NCBI GenBank assembly: GCA_046328525.1
Contig: JAXLWK010000010.1
Location: forward strand, 169,737 to 233,736
Length of the DNA: 64,000 nucleotides
Origin: JBDHWG01 sp046328525
GTDB lineage: Bacteria; Chloroflexota; Anaerolineae; Epilineales; JAHCIE01
Direction of reading: 5' to 3'
Positions 33,887 through 42,111 of this stretch are shown here, piece after piece. The position numbers and the translations under genes were made by a program. Position 1 is the first letter of the stretch. The number at the start of each line of letters is the position of its first letter. The notes below the pieces were generated by a model. It saw only the letters and a program-made list of their open reading frames with translations. It had not been told where the DNA came from and searched no databases.

Positions 33887-34516
33887 TCATAGTGCTAAAG
33901 CAACGGCTTTTCGGACGTACTGGCGGGTTTCGAGCTGTTGCAGCATAAACGCTGCCAAATCGGACCGGGGTGTAAGTGAGCCACCAGGTAGGGCGTAGGC
34001 TTCAGCCACACGGCATTTGCCTGTGGGTGGAGCATCGGTTAAGGCTGCTGGGCGCACGATCGTCCAATCCAGTGCGCTCTCCATGACGACATGCTCCATC
34101 GCCTGCTGGTCACGGTAGATGTTCGCATAAATTCGCTTGAAGACTTGCTCAAAGAAGAACGGTAGGTTGGGGTCATGCTCAGAATTGGTACCGCCGGACG
34201 TTACGCAAATCAGGCGCTGCACGCCCGTAGCTTCCATTGCAGCACAAATACTACGGGCGCTATCAGCATGGACAGTGGTCGGCTTGCGACTCTGTGGCGC
34301 GCCAACGGCGGATAGGACTGCATCGCGCCCGCGTATCCCGGCCTCAATCGCTGCTTGATCACCAAATGACCCTTGAATAACATGCAGCCGATCATGTTGT
34401 ACAGCAACACCATTTGGATCACGCGCAACAGCGGTGATGGTGTGGCCGAGCTCCAATGCCTGTGTTACCAATTGCAGTCCAGTTCTTCCCGTTGCTCCAA
34501 AGACAACCACATGCAT
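33887..34516 (-). CDS. NAD(P)-binding SDR-like protein (NmrA/SDR_a5 type)
   Basis: 209-aa atypical short-chain dehydrogenase: the Rossmann motif VVVFGATGRTGLQLVTQAL at the N-terminus, then DAVLSAVGAPQ, RLICVTSGGTNS and LDWTIVRPAALTDAPPTGK. The canonical YxxxK pair is replaced by the NmrA-like arrangement, so it may bind NAD(P)H as a sensor or act as a flavin- or quinone-type reductase. It is co-transcribed behind a MarR regulator (3-bp gap), typical of redox- or xenobiotic-stress operons. GC content is visibly lower than that of the core genes, which suggests transfer. Confidence 0.85.
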   Translation of the reverse strand: MHVVVFGATGRTGLQLVTQALELGHTITAVARDPNGVAVQHDRLHVIQGSFGDQAAIEAGIRGRDAVLSAVGAPQSRKPTTVHADSARSICAAMEATGVQRLICVTSGGTNSEHDPNLPFFFEQVFKRIYANIYRDQQAMEHVVMESALDWTIVRPAALTDAPPTGKCRVAEAYALPGGSLTPRSDLAAFMLQQLETRQYVRKAVALAL

Positions 34517-34519
34517 GGT

Positions 34520-34972
34520 TTAGCTTCCTTCCGACGGCTCATGGTGTTGTACAACCCGCGTTAGCTCTTCTAGCCCGGCAATGATCATCTGTTGCTGGTG
34601 TAACGTTAGCTCCGGCACATCTTGAAGCCACTGGTAGCGCGCCGCGATGCATTGTTCGGTCACAAGTCGTCCGTGGTCAGTCAGCGCAACCTGAGTAAAG
34701 CGGCGATCATGCGCCGCCTCGGTGCGTGTTACAATGCCCTGCTGCACCAAGCCGTCAATCATCTGACTCATGGCGGCTTTGGTCACACCTAAGAACGCTG
34801 CTAAATCGGAGATTGACGCAGGCCCCCCTTTGTACAACTGCATGAAAACAAAGTAATGCGTCATCGACCAGCCCGACTTTTTCAAAAATCGAAACAAGTC
34901 ATGCATGGAGTTGAACATGAAAATCTCAACCCAGTTATGCACAGCATTTTGGACTGAAGTTGGTAGAGACAT
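34520..34972 (-). CDS. MarR-family transcriptional regulator
   Basis: 150-aa winged-helix regulator: SMTHYFVFMQLYKGGPASISDLAAFLGVTKAAMSQMIDGLVQQGIVTRTEAAHDRRFTQVALTDHGR, including the MarR wing DRR. It is the first gene of a two-gene unit with the SDR-like protein and most likely represses it. The promoter directly upstream is fully consensus, with a short inverted repeat in the spacer (35017-35026). The ligand is unknown. Confidence 0.9.
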   Translation of the reverse strand: MSLPTSVQNAVHNWVEIFMFNSMHDLFRFLKKSGWSMTHYFVFMQLYKGGPASISDLAAFLGVTKAAMSQMIDGLVQQGIVTRTEAAHDRRFTQVALTDHGRLVTEQCIAARYQWLQDVPELTLHQQQMIIAGLEELTRVVQHHEPSEGS

Positions 34973-35004
34973 AGGTAATTAGAGTTAATTGTTAAGCTAT
35001 CTTG

Positions 35005-35034
35005 ATTATATTACAGGCACTTGTGCTTTGTCAA
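35005..35034 (-). promoter_or_regulatory. Consensus promoter with operator-like repeat for marR-SDR
   Basis: On the minus strand, -35 TTGACA (35029-35034) and -10 TATAAT (35005-35010) have 18 bp between them. The spacer holds GCAC-TT-GTGC (35017-35026). An AT-rich TTAATTGTTAA follows near 34985-34995. Binding of MarR here would block the promoter, consistent with autorepression. Confidence 0.7.
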
Positions 35035-35044
35035 GTGACTATTG

Positions 35045-35274
35045 ACCTCGACATTGCTCAGGAGAGGCATCCAGCGCCGCGTCGTCCACTATGACCGCAG
35101 GCGCCTTCGGCCCCCGCGCCCCCGAAGACGCACATCTACGAGGGCCACTGGGTCGCGCAGCAGTACCTCCCCGACCTCCACAAAGACCGCCGCTTCTACG
35201 ACCCCAGCGACCAGGGCTACGAAGCCGAGATCAAGGCGCAGGTCGAGAAGCGGCGAGCGGCGGGGGAAGAGTGA
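35045..35274 (+). pseudogene. rarA: rarA C-terminal fragment, copy 4 (internally deleted)
   Basis: Joins the RarA segment IQRRVVHYD directly, through a hairpin cassette (35096-35129), to the C-terminal end THIYEGHWVAQQYLPDLHKDRRFYDPSDQGYEAEIKAQVEKRRAAGEE. About 170 residues between the two parts are missing. The deletion endpoints coincide with the hairpin cassette, as in copy 6. The second DUF433/DUF5615 pair lies immediately downstream. Confidence 0.85.
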
Positions 35275-35341
35275 TGGGGCAATAGCCACACAGTTGCGCT
35301 TCGTGCAGGCATGGCTACAATTGAGACAGGAGGTAAGGGCA

Positions 35342-35692
35342 ATGCAACTGGAAGATTACTTCGACTTCCTTGCTCCAAATGATATTCGCATCAAGGGACA
35401 TCGGATTGGCATCGAGTCCATCCTGTACGAGTACATCCACCGTGCCCAAGCACCCGAGGACATTGCCGAAAGCTTTCCTAGCCTGACTCTTGAGCAAGTC
35501 TATGCGACAGTCCTATACTACTTGCACAATCGCGAACAGGTAGACCACTATATGACCGAGTGGTTGGAGCATGGCGAGCGCATGCGCACTGAACAAGAGC
35601 GTAATCTGACGCCGACCGTGCTCAAATTGCGCGAGGCGCGGATGAAGCAGGATGCCGCCAGTCGTCGTATCGCCGAAACCCAGACTCCGTGA
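35342..35692 (+). CDS. DUF433 putative antitoxin (second pair)
   Basis: 116-aa DUF433-type protein: LEDYFDFLAPNDIRIKGHRIGIESILYEYIHRAQAPEDIAESFPSLTLEQVYATVLYYLHNREQVDHYMTEWLEHGERM. The pattern IRIKGHRIGIE...APEDIAESFPSLTLEQVYA matches the winged DUF433 core, followed by a longer charged C-terminus than in the copy at 19.2 kb. Start ATG 35342 has AGGAGG (35328-35333) 8 nt upstream. Its stop overlaps the GTG start of the DUF5615 gene. Confidence 0.85.
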   Translation: MQLEDYFDFLAPNDIRIKGHRIGIESILYEYIHRAQAPEDIAESFPSLTLEQVYATVLYYLHNREQVDHYMTEWLEHGERMRTEQERNLTPTVLKLREARMKQDAASRRIAETQTP

Positions 35693-36057
35693 GTGTCATC
35701 AAGTATCTCCTCGACGAACACGTGAATCCTCGCTTTCGGAAAGCCTTGATCCAGAAGTGGCCACAAATGGTTGTGTGGTGCATCGGTGACGTAGGGGCGC
35801 CGCCGCTCCACGCCCTCGATCCCGACATCTTGATCTGGTGCGAGGCGCACGGCTTCTCGCTTGTCACGAATAATCGCGCCTCGATGCCCATCCACTTACA
35901 GGAGCATCTCTCAGCCGGGCGACATACTCCCGGCATCTTCGTGTTGAACCCAGCGATGACGATGGGAGAGACGATCGAGGAACTGGCGTTGATCTGGACA
36001 GTCTCCGATTCCGAGGAGTACACCGATCTTCTCCACTACCTACCCTTGAGTCGGTAA
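35689..36057 (+). CDS. DUF5615 PIN-like putative toxin (second pair)
   Basis: 122-aa PIN-like protein: VIKYLLDEHVNPRFRKALIQKWPQMVVWCIGDVGAPPLHALDPDILIWCEAHGFSLVTNNRASMPIHLQEHL, then TPGIFVLNPAMTMGETIEELALIW. The acidic residues of LLDEH, DPDILIWCE and the LVTNN segment fit the DUF5615 active-site layout (likely RNase). GTG start 35689 overlaps the DUF433 stop (GTGA), so the two are coupled. It is clearly different in sequence from the pair at 18.9-19.4 kb, so this is a separate acquisition rather than a duplication. Confidence 0.87.
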   Translation: MSVIKYLLDEHVNPRFRKALIQKWPQMVVWCIGDVGAPPLHALDPDILIWCEAHGFSLVTNNRASMPIHLQEHLSAGRHTPGIFVLNPAMTMGETIEELALIWTVSDSEEYTDLLHYLPLSR

Positions 36058-36147
36058 CGCACTACGCTCAAGGGCTATTCGGTGTGTCTAGTCCACGGTG
36101 TCCAATTCAACAGATCGAGGATTACCGCGTAGCTGAGGATATCGGCG

Positions 36148-36248
36148 GGTAGCTCTACACGATAGCGTGGAGACCCCCCTCTGCTCCCCCCGCCGGCGGG
36201 GGGATGGGGGGTGAATTCGGCGCTTCCACGCTATACTGTGGAGCTACC
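36148..36248. mobile_element. 101-bp MITE with TIRs and 8-bp target duplication
   Basis: Terminal inverted repeats GGTAGCTCTACACGATAGCG (36148 onward) and the complement of GGTAGCTCCACAGTATAGCG (ending 36248) match over 19 of 23 positions. They flank a very GC-rich core whose CCCCCC/GGGGGG blocks fold symmetrically around GCCGGC. Flanks are TATCGGCG (36140-36147) and TATCGGCA (36249-36256). It splits the 5' end of rarA fragment 5 at ATCGGC. Confidence 0.75.
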
Positions 36249-36250
36249 TA

Positions 36251-36518
36251 TCGGCACGAGAGGCGGCAGACAAAGTCGTTCTTTGAGATAGTCGGGCCGT
36301 TGCTCAGCAGGTCACGCATTTTCCATTTGGAACCCCTGACCCCCGACCAGGTGCGCGATCTCCTCCTCCGCGCCCTCCACGACACTGAACGCGGCTACGG
36401 CGACCGCCCCATCACCATCGCCGCCGACGCCCTCGCCCATCTCGCCGACATGGCCGGCGGCGACGCCCGTACTGCTCTCAACGCCCTCGAACTCGCCGTC
36501 AAGAGCACAGCGCCCGAC
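36251..36518 (+). pseudogene. rarA: rarA internal fragment, copy 5
   Basis: Covers only SFFEIVGPLLSRSRIFHLEPLTPDQVRDLLLRALHDTERGYG through ADMAGGDARTALNALELAVKSTAPD, then stops matching. It is the 5' half of the region present in copies 2 and 3, and both flanking parts of RarA are missing. Its left edge is interrupted by the MITE at 36148-36248; a few matching bases (ATCGGCG) lie beyond it. Confidence 0.85.
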
Positions 36519-36582
36519 ACCCCAAAGGCGCATCAACTTGCGTATACCGCTCCGTAAGGCCAAATTCGACAAAGCCAGGCTA

Positions 36583-36610
36583 TTGACAAACTCGGTAACC
36601 GTGTTATAAT
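36583..36610 (+). promoter_or_regulatory. Promoter of the gntR-nanE-ABC-nanA-nanK operon
   Basis: -35 TTGACA (36583-36588) and -10 TATAAT (36605-36610) are both perfect, with 16 bp between them. They lie immediately upstream of the palindromic operator and 48 bp before the gntR start. Confidence 0.75.
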
Positions 36611-36630
36611 ATAGATGTCTAGACATCTAT
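36611..36630. promoter_or_regulatory. 20-bp perfect palindromic operator for the GntR/HutC regulator
   Basis: ATAGATGTCTAGACATCTAT is self-complementary over all 20 bases and sits directly after the -10 element. The TGTCTAGACA core fits the HutC-subfamily GntR operator type. A related half-site, GTCTATAC, follows at about 36633. Repressor binding here would block open-complex formation. Confidence 0.8.
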
Positions 36631-36657
36631 TCGTCTATACTTAAAATGGAGTAGTCA

Positions 36658-37452
36658 ATGCCGCAGTATGAGCGCTCCTGGTTCAAGCTCGATAGCCACA
36701 GCAAAGCGCCGCTCTACTATCAGATCAAAGCCAACCTTCACGAGCTGATTGATAGCGGCCGCCTTGCGCCTGGTGATCTTCTGCCGGCTGAGAGTGAACT
36801 AGGCGAATACTACGGCGTCAACCGTCTCACGGTGCGGCAGGCGGTAGGCGAGCTGGTAAGCGAAGGATTGCTGCGGCGCGAGCGCGGCCGAGGCACATTT
36901 GTCTGCCCGCCCAAGACAACGCACGCCATGCTGCGCTCGGCCGGCTTCAGCGAGCGAATGCGCGACGAGGGCCGCCAGCCTTCGAACCAGGTCATTAGCT
37001 TCGAAGTCGTCCCCGCCAGCGCCAAAGTCGCGGAGCAGTTGCAGATTGAGCCGGGCGCCCTGGTATATCAGCTAACCCGCCTGCGCCTGGCTGACGACGA
37101 GCCTCAAATGCTGGAAACTGCGTATCTGCCCCACGGCCGCTTCGCCGGCATGGAGACGCTCGACTTCGGGAAAGCATCCCTCTACAGCACGCTCGACCGC
37201 CGCTTCGGCTGCCGGGTCATCGCCGCCGACATGGTCTTCGAGCCGATCCTACTGACGGGCTACGAGGCAGAGCTACTCAGAACCAAGCCGAACACGCCGG
37301 CCCAGCTTCTCGAGCTGGTCGCCTACGACCAGAACGGCGACCGCGTCGAGTATAACAAGTCCATCATGCGCGGCGACAAGGCGCGGCTGCTGTTCCATGT
37401 CCGCCGGCAGATATGGAACGAGCAGGAGACAATGATCGAATGGCTATCATAG
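36658..37452 (+). CDS. GntR-family (HutC/UTRA) transcriptional regulator
   Basis: 264 aa. The N-terminal winged helix (about 17-82) is PLYYQIKANLHELIDSGRLAPGDLLPAESELGEYYGVNRLTVRQAVGELVSEGLLRRERGRGTFV. The C-terminal UTRA effector domain (about 100-240) includes ALVYQLTRLRLADDEPQMLETAYLPHGRF and YNKSIMRGDKARLLFHVRR. UTRA regulators usually bind sugar phosphates, here plausibly GlcNAc-6-P or ManNAc-6-P given the genes downstream. First gene of the operon; its last 13 bp overlap nanE. It probably represses its own promoter through the palindrome at 36611-36630. Confidence 0.92.
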   Translation: MPQYERSWFKLDSHSKAPLYYQIKANLHELIDSGRLAPGDLLPAESELGEYYGVNRLTVRQAVGELVSEGLLRRERGRGTFVCPPKTTHAMLRSAGFSERMRDEGRQPSNQVISFEVVPASAKVAEQLQIEPGALVYQLTRLRLADDEPQMLETAYLPHGRFAGMETLDFGKASLYSTLDRRFGCRVIAADMVFEPILLTGYEAELLRTKPNTPAQLLELVAYDQNGDRVEYNKSIMRGDKARLLFHVRRQIWNEQETMIEWLS

Positions 37453-38126
37453 ACGCACTTCACCACGGCCTGATTGTGTCCTGCCAGGCGCCCAACGGCA
37501 GCCCCCTCCGCCAGCCGACAGTCATGGCGGCGATGGCGCGCGCGGCCGAGCTGGGCGGCGCGGTCGGCATTCGTGCCCAGGGGGTCGAAGACATCGCCGC
37601 CATTAAGGCGGTTGTGGGTGTCCCGGTCATCGGCATCTACAAGCTGCCCCTCGACGGCTTCGACATCCTCATCACACCGACGCTAGAGTCTGCGCGCGAG
37701 ATCGCCGCCGCCGGGGCCGACATCATCGCCCTCGACGCCACGGACCGGCCGCGCCCCGACGGTCTGTGTCCGGCCGAAGCCATCGCGCTCTACAAGCGCG
37801 AGCTAGGGCTGCCCATCATGGCCGATATCTCGACGCTTGACGAAGGCATAGCGGCGGCAGCCGCCGGCGCCGACATCGTCGCGACCACCATGTCCGGCTA
37901 CACACTCTACAGCCCGCAGCAGGCGGCGCCCGACTTCGACCTTATCTCGGCGCTGGCGGCCCATGTCCAGAGGCCCATCATCGCCGAGGGGCGCATCGCC
38001 GATCCGGCGGACGTCCGCCGCGCCATGGACCTGGGTGCGCACGCCGTCGTCGTCGGCACGGCCATCACCGCCATTGACTGGGTCACCCGGCGCTACGTGC
38101 AGGCGCTCGCCGGCGTGCCGCGTTAG
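37440..38126 (+). CDS. nanE: N-acetylmannosamine-6-phosphate 2-epimerase
   Basis: TIM-barrel enzyme interconverting ManNAc-6-P and GlcNAc-6-P, the third step of sialic acid catabolism. 228 aa: LHHGLIVSCQAPNGSPLRQPTVMAAMARAAELGGAVGIRAQGVEDIAAIKAVVGVPVIGIYK, ALDATDRPRP, IMADISTLDEGIAAAAAGADIVATTMSGYT, IAEGRIADPADVRRAMDLGAHAVVVGTAIT. All are typical NanE motifs, with the catalytic Lys in IGIYK. ATG 37440 lies within the end of gntR, with AGGAG upstream. Confidence 0.94.
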   Translation: MAIIDALHHGLIVSCQAPNGSPLRQPTVMAAMARAAELGGAVGIRAQGVEDIAAIKAVVGVPVIGIYKLPLDGFDILITPTLESAREIAAAGADIIALDATDRPRPDGLCPAEAIALYKRELGLPIMADISTLDEGIAAAAAGADIVATTMSGYTLYSPQQAAPDFDLISALAAHVQRPIIAEGRIADPADVRRAMDLGAHAVVVGTAITAIDWVTRRYVQALAGVPR

Positions 38127-38152
38127 TCTATCGCTGATCCGAGGATGCTCGC

Positions 38153-39154
38153 ATGGCTCACTTGCTGGACGTGAAAAACCTCAGTGTCACCTTCCGCTCT
38201 GATGGAGCGACGGTGCGCGCCGTCAACGGCATCACATACACCGTGGACGAGGGCGAGTCGCTTGCTATCGTCGGGGAGAGCGGCTCCGGCAAGTCGGTGG
38301 GGGTCCTGGCCGTGATGGGGCTGATCCCCAGCCCGCCCGGCCGTATCGAATCCGGCGAGGTGCTTTTCAATGGGCGTGACCTGTTGCAGCTGCCCGAAGA
38401 GGCGATGCGCCAGGTGCGCGGGGCCGAGATTGCCATGGTCTTCCAGGACCCGATGACCTCGCTTAACCCGGTGCTGCCCATCGGCTTGCAGCTCACGGAG
38501 GCGATCCGCAGCCACCAGAACGTGTCAAAGGCTGAGGCCCAGGCGCGGGCCGTGGAGATGCTGCGCCTGGTAGGGCTGCCCAACGCCGCCGACCGTATCC
38601 GCGACTTTCCGTTCCAGTTCTCCGGCGGCCAGCGCCAGCGCATCATGATTGCTATGGCCCTGGCGTGCAAGCCGCGCCTGCTCATCGCCGACGAGCCGAC
38701 GACCGCCCTTGACGTGACGATCCAGGCGCAAATTGTCGAGTTGACGCGCGAGCTGCAGAGCAAGCTGGGCATGGCCATCATCTGGATCAGCCACAACCTT
38801 GGCCTCGTCGCCGGCGTCGTCGCCCGCGTCATCGTGATGTACTCCGGCTTCATCGTCGAGGAGGCGCAGGTAGATGACCTGTACGAGCACCCGCGCCATC
38901 CCTACACCCTGGGCCTGCTGCACGCCATTCCCCAGGTTGACGCCAGCCGCCAGGAGCGCCTGGCCTCCATCGAGGGCATGCCGCCCGACCTGCGCCAGCC
39001 TATCACGGGCTGCCCCTTCGCGCCGCGCTGTCCGTATCGCATCGCTCAGTGTAGCGCCCTGCCGCCCCTTTTCGACGCCGGTCCCGGCCACCGCAGCGCG
39101 TGCTGGCGCTGGGAAGAGCTCAGCCACGTGACCGCCTTCGGAGAGCCGATATGA
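38153..39154 (+). CDS. ABC importer ATP-binding protein, Opp/DppD type
   Basis: 333-aa nucleotide-binding subunit: Walker A IVGESGSGKSVGVLAVMG, Q loop MVFQDPMTSLNPV, signature FSGGQRQRIMIA, Walker B LLIADEPTTALDVTIQAQ and H loop WISHNLGLVAG. The C-terminal oligopeptide/dipeptide extension has CPFAPRCPYRIAQC, whose cysteines bind an Fe-S cluster in several DppD/F proteins. It pairs with the next gene (ATGA overlap) and drives uptake by the permeases at 42.1-44.0 kb. Flanked by nanE, nanA and nanK, so the transporter likely carries sialic acid or ManNAc, like the SatABCD and SiaEFGI systems. Confidence 0.92.
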   Translation: MAHLLDVKNLSVTFRSDGATVRAVNGITYTVDEGESLAIVGESGSGKSVGVLAVMGLIPSPPGRIESGEVLFNGRDLLQLPEEAMRQVRGAEIAMVFQDPMTSLNPVLPIGLQLTEAIRSHQNVSKAEAQARAVEMLRLVGLPNAADRIRDFPFQFSGGQRQRIMIAMALACKPRLLIADEPTTALDVTIQAQIVELTRELQSKLGMAIIWISHNLGLVAGVVARVIVMYSGFIVEEAQVDDLYEHPRHPYTLGLLHAIPQVDASRQERLASIEGMPPDLRQPITGCPFAPRCPYRIAQCSALPPLFDAGPGHRSACWRWEELSHVTAFGEPI

Positions 39155-40194
39155 GCACGATGGCCCCAGCCAACACACTGGTGCAGGTGCGCGACCTGAA
39201 GGTCCACTTCCCGATTCGCAAGGGTCTGCTGCGGCGGCAGGTGGGCGCGGTGCAGGCGGTGGACGGCGTCAGCTTCGATATTCTCAAGGGCGAGACGTTG
39301 GGCCTCGTCGGCGAAAGCGGCTGTGGCAAGTCCACCACCGGCCTGGCGATCCTGCGCCTGCTGAATGCAACGGGCGGCCAGATCATGTTCAACGGACAGG
39401 ATATTACCGCTTTCCCCGAGTCGCAGATGCGCGCCATGCGCCGCCACATGATGATGATCTTCCAGGACCCGTACTCGTCCCTCAACCCGCGCATGACTGT
39501 AAACAGCATCATCATCGAGCCGCTCAATGTGTTCAACATCGGGACGCCGACGGAGCGGCGGGAGCGAGTGCGCGAGCTGATGGAGCTGGTGGGCCTGAAC
39601 CCGGCCTTTATTAACCGCTACCCCCACGAGTTCTCCGGCGGGCAGCGCCAGCGCATCGGCATCGCCCGCGCCCTGGCGACCAGCCCCTCATTCATTGTCG
39701 GCGACGAGCCGATTTCGGCCCTGGACGTCTCCATCCAGGCTCAGGTGGTCAACTTGTTGAGCGACCTGAAGCAGAAGCTCGGGCTGACCTACCTGTTCAT
39801 CGCCCACGACCTCTCTATGGTGCGCTACATCAGCGACCGGGTGGCCGTGATGTACCTGGGCCGCGTCGTGGAGCTGAGCGACCGCAACATCGTCTTCGAC
39901 CGCCCGGCGCACCCCTACACCCGCGCCCTTCTTTCGGCGGTGCCGATTGCCAACCCGAAGCGGGAGCGCGGGCGGCGGCGCATCATCCTGGAGGGCGACG
40001 TTCCCAGCCCGGCCAACCCGCCGACAGGCTGCCGGTTCCACCCCCGCTGTGCCTTCGCGACGGCTCAGTGCAGCCAGGTCGATCCGCCGCTGCGCAACGT
40101 CGCCGCGCCTACCGTCCCCGCGCACTGGGTGGCGTGTCACTACGCCGAGAGATTCCTTGAGCAGGAGGTTACCACCGCCGAAGTAGTCGCCTGA
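39151..40194 (+). CDS. ABC importer ATP-binding protein, Opp/DppF type
   Basis: 347 aa. Walker A LVGESGCGKSTTGLAIL, Q loop MIFQDPYSSLNPR, signature FSGGQRQRIGIA, Walker B FIVGDEPISALDVSIQAQ and H loop FIAHDLSMVRYIS. The C-terminal oligo_HPY extension has CRFHPRCAFATAQC. Start ATG 39151 overlaps the DppD-like stop. It is the second ATPase of the heterodimeric Opp-type importer, and the region between 40195 and 40247 carries only the ribosome site of the binding protein. Confidence 0.92.
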   Translation: MSTMAPANTLVQVRDLKVHFPIRKGLLRRQVGAVQAVDGVSFDILKGETLGLVGESGCGKSTTGLAILRLLNATGGQIMFNGQDITAFPESQMRAMRRHMMMIFQDPYSSLNPRMTVNSIIIEPLNVFNIGTPTERRERVRELMELVGLNPAFINRYPHEFSGGQRQRIGIARALATSPSFIVGDEPISALDVSIQAQVVNLLSDLKQKLGLTYLFIAHDLSMVRYISDRVAVMYLGRVVELSDRNIVFDRPAHPYTRALLSAVPIANPKRERGRRRIILEGDVPSPANPPTGCRFHPRCAFATAQCSQVDPPLRNVAAPTVPAHWVACHYAERFLEQEVTTAEVVA

Positions 40195-40247
40195 CCACGT
40201 TCTTCATTCCTACCATGTTCCCTAATTCGCTCTCCAAGGAGGAGACT

Positions 40248-42029
40248 GTGAGCAAGTATCTCGCATTGTTGTCGGTTGCGCTTCTCGCGCTGCTGCTGAG
40301 CGCCTGCGGCAGCGCGACCCCGTCTGCGCCGGCCCCGGCTGCCCCGACCGCCGTCGCCCCGACCGCCCCCGCCGTCTCAGCCCCCACCTCGGCGCCGGCG
40401 GCTGCGCCGACGACGGCCCCTGCCGCCAAGGCCGCCGCCCCGACCACTGCGCCGGCGGCTGGCGCGGCGACCTCCGCCCCGGCCGCTAAGGCCGGCGGCG
40501 CGGGTGGCCCGGCCGGCGTCTTCCGCTCGCCGATGCGCACCGGCTGCGCCGTCGGCACATTGTGGACCTCCTGCGGCCGCCGCCTGGATGAGGCTTTCCT
40601 GCAGAGCCTGGCCCAGGTGAAGTGGACCGCCGACGGCGTGCAGCCGCTTCTGGCGGAGAGCTGGACGATGGAGAATGACGGTAAAGCCTTCGTCTTCAAG
40701 CTGCGGCAGAACGTCAAGTGGCACGATGGCACGCCCTTTACCGCCGACGACGTGGTCTTCAGCTTCAACGCTTATGCGAACCCGGCCGTGGCCTCGCTGT
40801 ACGCCTCCAAGCTCAAGGACGTGGTCGGCTACGACGACTTTCAGTCGGGCAAGGCCACCAGCCTGGCCGGCGTGAAGAAGATCGACGACCACACGGTTCG
40901 CGTCGAGCTGGCGAATAAGTCGCCGCTGTGGGTGGACCTGCAGCAGATCTCGATCAGCATTCTGCCGAACCACATCCTGGGCAAGGTGCCGGCGGCCGAG
41001 CTGAAGGGGCATCCGTACTGGAAGAACATGGTCGGCACCGGGCCGTTCAAGATGACTAAGTTCGTGGATGACCAGTACATCGAGGGCGAGGCCAACCCGG
41101 ATTACTTCCTCGGCAAGCCCAAGCTGGACAAGATCGTCTTCCAGATCTACGCCGACACCAACGCCATCCTCAACGCCCTGGAAGCCGGTGAGCTGGACGC
41201 CACGCCATACGAGGGCGGCGGTATCCCCCTGGACCAGGTGGCCCGCTTCGAGAAGATGAACCACCTGACCGTGCTCGGCAACATGGACGCCGGCCTGCCG
41301 ACCTTCCTCCTGTTCAACCTGAACCAGGACTACCTCAAGGACTCGCGCATTCGCCAGGCGATGATCTACGCCATTGACCGTCAGGCGATCATGGACACGA
41401 TCCGCCAGGGGAAGGGCAAGATCGCCAATACGATGTTCCCGGCCGACTGGGCCCGCCCCAACGACCTCCAGGCCTACCCCTACGATCCGGCCAAGGCGAA
41501 GGAGCTTCTGGCGGCTGCCGGCTGGGACCCCAACCGCAAGGTTGACTTCCTCTACTACTACAACGACCAGGTCAGCAAGGATATCGTCCTCGCCATTCAG
41601 AACTACCTGGCCGCCGTGGGCATCAACATCGTGCCGCGCCTCGTGGACGGCGGCGCGTTCCAGCAGGCCATCACCGACAACTCCCTGCAGGTGGCCTACG
41701 CGGCCAACGGCCAGGGCCTCGACCCGTCCCTCGGCTCGCTTGTCGCCACCTGCGGCGCGCGCCTGGCCGTGGGCTACTGCAATAAGCAGGTGGACCAGGA
41801 GTTCACCCTGGGCCTGAGCGACGCCAAGCGCGACGTGCGCGCCCCCCACTACCAGACCATCAGCAAGATCCTCAACGAGGAAATGCCCAAGGGGTGGCTG
41901 TGGTACGACGTGCGCCCGATGGGCTTCAACAAGCGTATCGTGGGCCTAGCCGAGCACTTCCAGCAGCAGCCGCTCCTGATGTTCGACGTGCCGGTCTACA
42001 ACGAGATTCACACCTGGTCTACGAAGTAA
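40248..42029 (+). CDS. Solute-binding lipoprotein, family 5 (candidate sialic acid binder)
   Basis: About 593 aa. The N-terminal lipoprotein signal SKYLALLSVALLALLLSACGS has lipobox LSAC. An Ala/Pro/Thr-rich tether of about 70 residues (APTTAPAAKA-type) follows, then an SBP_bac_5 domain (AESWTMENDGKAFVFKLRQNVKWHDGTPFTADDVVFSFN, IRQAMIYAIDRQAI). GTG 40248 is chosen because AAGGAGGAG ends 3 nt upstream and the peptide then begins with a perfect signal sequence; an ATG at 40215 would add 11 residues. Acts outside the membrane in a monoderm-like envelope. Family 5 proteins usually bind peptides, but SatA-type members bind sialic acid, which fits the neighbours. Confidence 0.92.
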   Translation: MSKYLALLSVALLALLLSACGSATPSAPAPAAPTAVAPTAPAVSAPTSAPAAAPTTAPAAKAAAPTTAPAAGAATSAPAAKAGGAGGPAGVFRSPMRTGCAVGTLWTSCGRRLDEAFLQSLAQVKWTADGVQPLLAESWTMENDGKAFVFKLRQNVKWHDGTPFTADDVVFSFNAYANPAVASLYASKLKDVVGYDDFQSGKATSLAGVKKIDDHTVRVELANKSPLWVDLQQISISILPNHILGKVPAAELKGHPYWKNMVGTGPFKMTKFVDDQYIEGEANPDYFLGKPKLDKIVFQIYADTNAILNALEAGELDATPYEGGGIPLDQVARFEKMNHLTVLGNMDAGLPTFLLFNLNQDYLKDSRIRQAMIYAIDRQAIMDTIRQGKGKIANTMFPADWARPNDLQAYPYDPAKAKELLAAAGWDPNRKVDFLYYYNDQVSKDIVLAIQNYLAAVGINIVPRLVDGGAFQQAITDNSLQVAYAANGQGLDPSLGSLVATCGARLAVGYCNKQVDQEFTLGLSDAKRDVRAPHYQTISKILNEEMPKGWLWYDVRPMGFNKRIVGLAEHFQQQPLLMFDVPVYNEIHTWSTK

Positions 42030-42111
42030 CACGCAGCGATCCCAGCCTGGCCGGTGATAGGGCCGCGTCTCCCCTATCACCGGCCAGGCCCCCGGCTAGA
42101 GAGAGTATGCG

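Noticed and set aside
40377..41849. 490-codon open frame opposite the solute-binding protein
   Set aside because: Shadow frame; the plus strand encodes an intact lipoprotein with signal peptide.
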